Part shown: positions 5,946-7,172 of the stretch, one piece after another
Position numbering within the stretch: position 1 is the first letter of the stretch
Layout of the letters: every line of letters begins with the position of its first letter
Assembly (NCBI GenBank): GCA_027064665.1
Contig: JAMOPH010000363.1
Coordinates: 1 to 7,172 of the forward strand
DNA: 7,172 bases
Direction: 5' to 3'
Origin: a bacterium
Lineage (GTDB): Bacteria > UBP14 > UBA6098 > B30-G16
The notes under the pieces: model-generated
Told to the model about the DNA's origin: nothing
Databases searched by the model: none
What the model saw: only the letters and a program-made list of their open reading frames with translations
Translations under genes and position numbers: made by a program

Positions 5946-7172
5946 ATGGGGAAATTTGTTGAGGAAATCAGAGAGTTGGATGTGGAGAAAATTGTTCAGG
6001 GCGGGATGGGTCTTGCCCAGAGCGACGGGAAAACTTTTTTCATCTACGGGGCGATAGGCGGCGAGCGTGTCCGTGCCCGCATATATAAAAAGCGCAAGGG
6101 CGTGTATTTCGGCGAAGTGGTTGAGGTCATAAAGCCCGCCCCGGAGCGAATTGAGCCCAGATGCCCGTTTTTCGGCGAGTGCGGAGGATGCACTTTCCAA
6201 CACATCCCCTACGAACATCAACTGCGGATAAAGGAGGAGATTGTCCGGGAGACCCTTGAGCGCCTCGGCAAATTTGAGGGGTTTGAGTTTCTGCCCATAG
6301 TGCCCTCGCCTCTGGAGTGGGAATACCGCAACAAGATGGAGTTCGCCTTCGGCGCCGACGAGGAAGGGCGGGTATATCTGGGGCTTCATCGCCGGGGAAG
6401 ATTTGATATCCTTCTGCCGGTGGCAAAAAGTTGCCTTCTGGTGTCAGAGGAATTCCGCAAAATAGTTGAGGCGATAGAGAGTATGGCGCAGGGCGAGGCG
6501 CCCTATGACCCCCTTCGCGGCACGGGATACCTTCGCTTTCTGACAATCCGCAAAAGTTTTTATCAGAACAAATTGCTTCTGGGAATAACGGTGACGCAGG
6601 AGGTCAGCCCGGAGATTTTCAAGTTCTGGTTTGAGGAGATTGACCGGCGGTTCCCCGAACTTGTCGCCGGCGGGTATATGGTGGTCAATCCCGGCGGGAG
6701 CAGTTCGCAGGGCGAGGTCAAACCGCTTTTCGGGCAGACCGAATTCGTTGAGGCAATCGGCGACAAAAAGTTCTATGTCTCCGCCAACTCCTTTTTTCAG
6801 ACCAACCCGCTTGGGGCGGAAAAATTGTATTCTGTGGCGATGGAATTTGCGGAATTTTCCGGCACAGAGACCGTCTGGGACTTATACTGCGGAACCGGAA
6901 CAGTGGGGATATTTATGTGGGACAGAATCAGGACGCTGGTGGGGATAGAACTTATCCCCGAGGCTGTTGAGGATGCCCGCCGGAACGCTGAACTCAACGG
7001 GGTTCCCGTGGTTGAGCCGGAGATGTGCGAGAAAACCAACTACTCTGTTGAGGGGGCGTGCTTTGTTGAGGGCGATGTTGCAAAAGTTCTGCGCCAGTTC
7101 GCCGAGCAGGGGGTAAAATCTCCCGATGTCGTTCTGATTGACCCGCCTCGCCCGGGGCTGAGCAAAAAGGCT
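5946..7172 (+). CDS. rlmD: TrmA/RlmD-family Fe-S RNA (uracil-C5) methyltransferase (partial, 3' end outside window)
   Basis: The frame is open from the ATG at 5946 to the window edge (409 codons), so the last few dozen residues are missing. The enzyme would transfer a methyl group from S-adenosylmethionine to carbon 5 of a uridine in rRNA or tRNA. Residues about 5-62 look like a TRAM RNA-binding domain (EKIVQGGMGLAQ, then GERVRARI). A [4Fe-4S] site is indicated by C73, C79 and C82 (CPFFGECGGC) and by C163. The catalytic domain shows NSFFQTN (281-287), the SAM-binding motif DLYCGTGTVGIF (312-323) and the DPPRPGL motif (399-405). The catalytic cysteine normally follows about 30 residues after DPPRPG, beyond the window, so activity cannot be judged. 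The Fe-S cysteines favour RumA/RlmD or RlmCD over E. coli TrmA, which lacks the cluster; the exact target base cannot be assigned from sequence alone. A 36-base gap separates it from the NHL gene. Confidence 0.92.
   Translation, partial: MGKFVEEIRELDVEKIVQGGMGLAQSDGKTFFIYGAIGGERVRARIYKKRKGVYFGEVVEVIKPAPERIEPRCPFFGECGGCTFQHIPYEHQLRIKEEIVRETLERLGKFEGFEFLPIVPSPLEWEYRNKMEFAFGADEEGRVYLGLHRRGRFDILLPVAKSCLLVSEEFRKIVEAIESMAQGEAPYDPLRGTGYLRFLTIRKSFYQNKLLLGITVTQEVSPEIFKFWFEEIDRRFPELVAGGYMVVNPGGSSSQGEVKPLFGQTEFVEAIGDKKFYVSANSFFQTNPLGAEKLYSVAMEFAEFSGTETVWDLYCGTGTVGIFMWDRIRTLVGIELIPEAVEDARRNAELNGVPVVEPEMCEKTNYSVEGACFVEGDVAKVLRQFAEQGVKSPDVVLIDPPRPGLSKKA

Noticed and set aside
5451..6389. 312-codon minus-strand open frame
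   Set aside because: It spans the end of the NHL gene and the start of the RNA methyltransferase gene in antisense. Both plus-strand genes carry strong family motifs, so the long frame is a by-product of their codon bias.

Overview
The window looks like chromosomal DNA of a Gram-negative-type bacterium of moderate GC content. The layout suggests one of the uncultured FCB-related or WOR-3-like lineages. That guess rests on three traits: a secreted protein with Ig-like and carboxypeptidase-regulatory-like domains, a secreted NHL beta-propeller, and a lone type IV pilus ATPase apart from other pilus genes. It is inference from gene style only; no rRNA or other phylogenetic marker is present.

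Layout: (1) positions 1-1092, minus strand: 5' part (364 codons) of a secreted multidomain protein that runs off the left edge. (2) 1093-1485: a divergent intergenic region with two outward-facing sigma70-type promoters. Between them lies a 240-bp segment bounded by a 28-bp near-perfect inverted repeat, whose arms sit almost equally far from the two promoters. (3) 1486-3183, plus strand: PilB/GspE-type pilus-assembly ATPase with an N-terminal MshEN domain that should bind c-di-GMP. (4) 3266-4569: two overlapping genes for the [2Fe-2S] and FAD subunits of a xanthine dehydrogenase/CO dehydrogenase-type molybdenum hydroxylase, with no catalytic molybdenum subunit beside them. (5) 4626-5909: a secreted NHL-repeat beta-propeller protein. 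(6) 5946-7172: a TrmA/RlmD-family Fe-S RNA m5U methyltransferase, cut off at the right edge before its catalytic cysteine.

All genes from 1486 onward lie on the plus strand with gaps of under 90 bp and no clear terminator between them, so partial co-transcription is possible, but their functions do not form one pathway. The most notable signals are the mirror-symmetric promoter region, which would let one regulator or one inverted-repeat element act on both the pilus ATPase and the secreted protein, and the molybdenum hydroxylase pair without its catalytic partner. I found no tRNA, rRNA, CRISPR array, transposase or phage gene. No complete undescribed system is evident; the intergenic element is the best candidate for something new.
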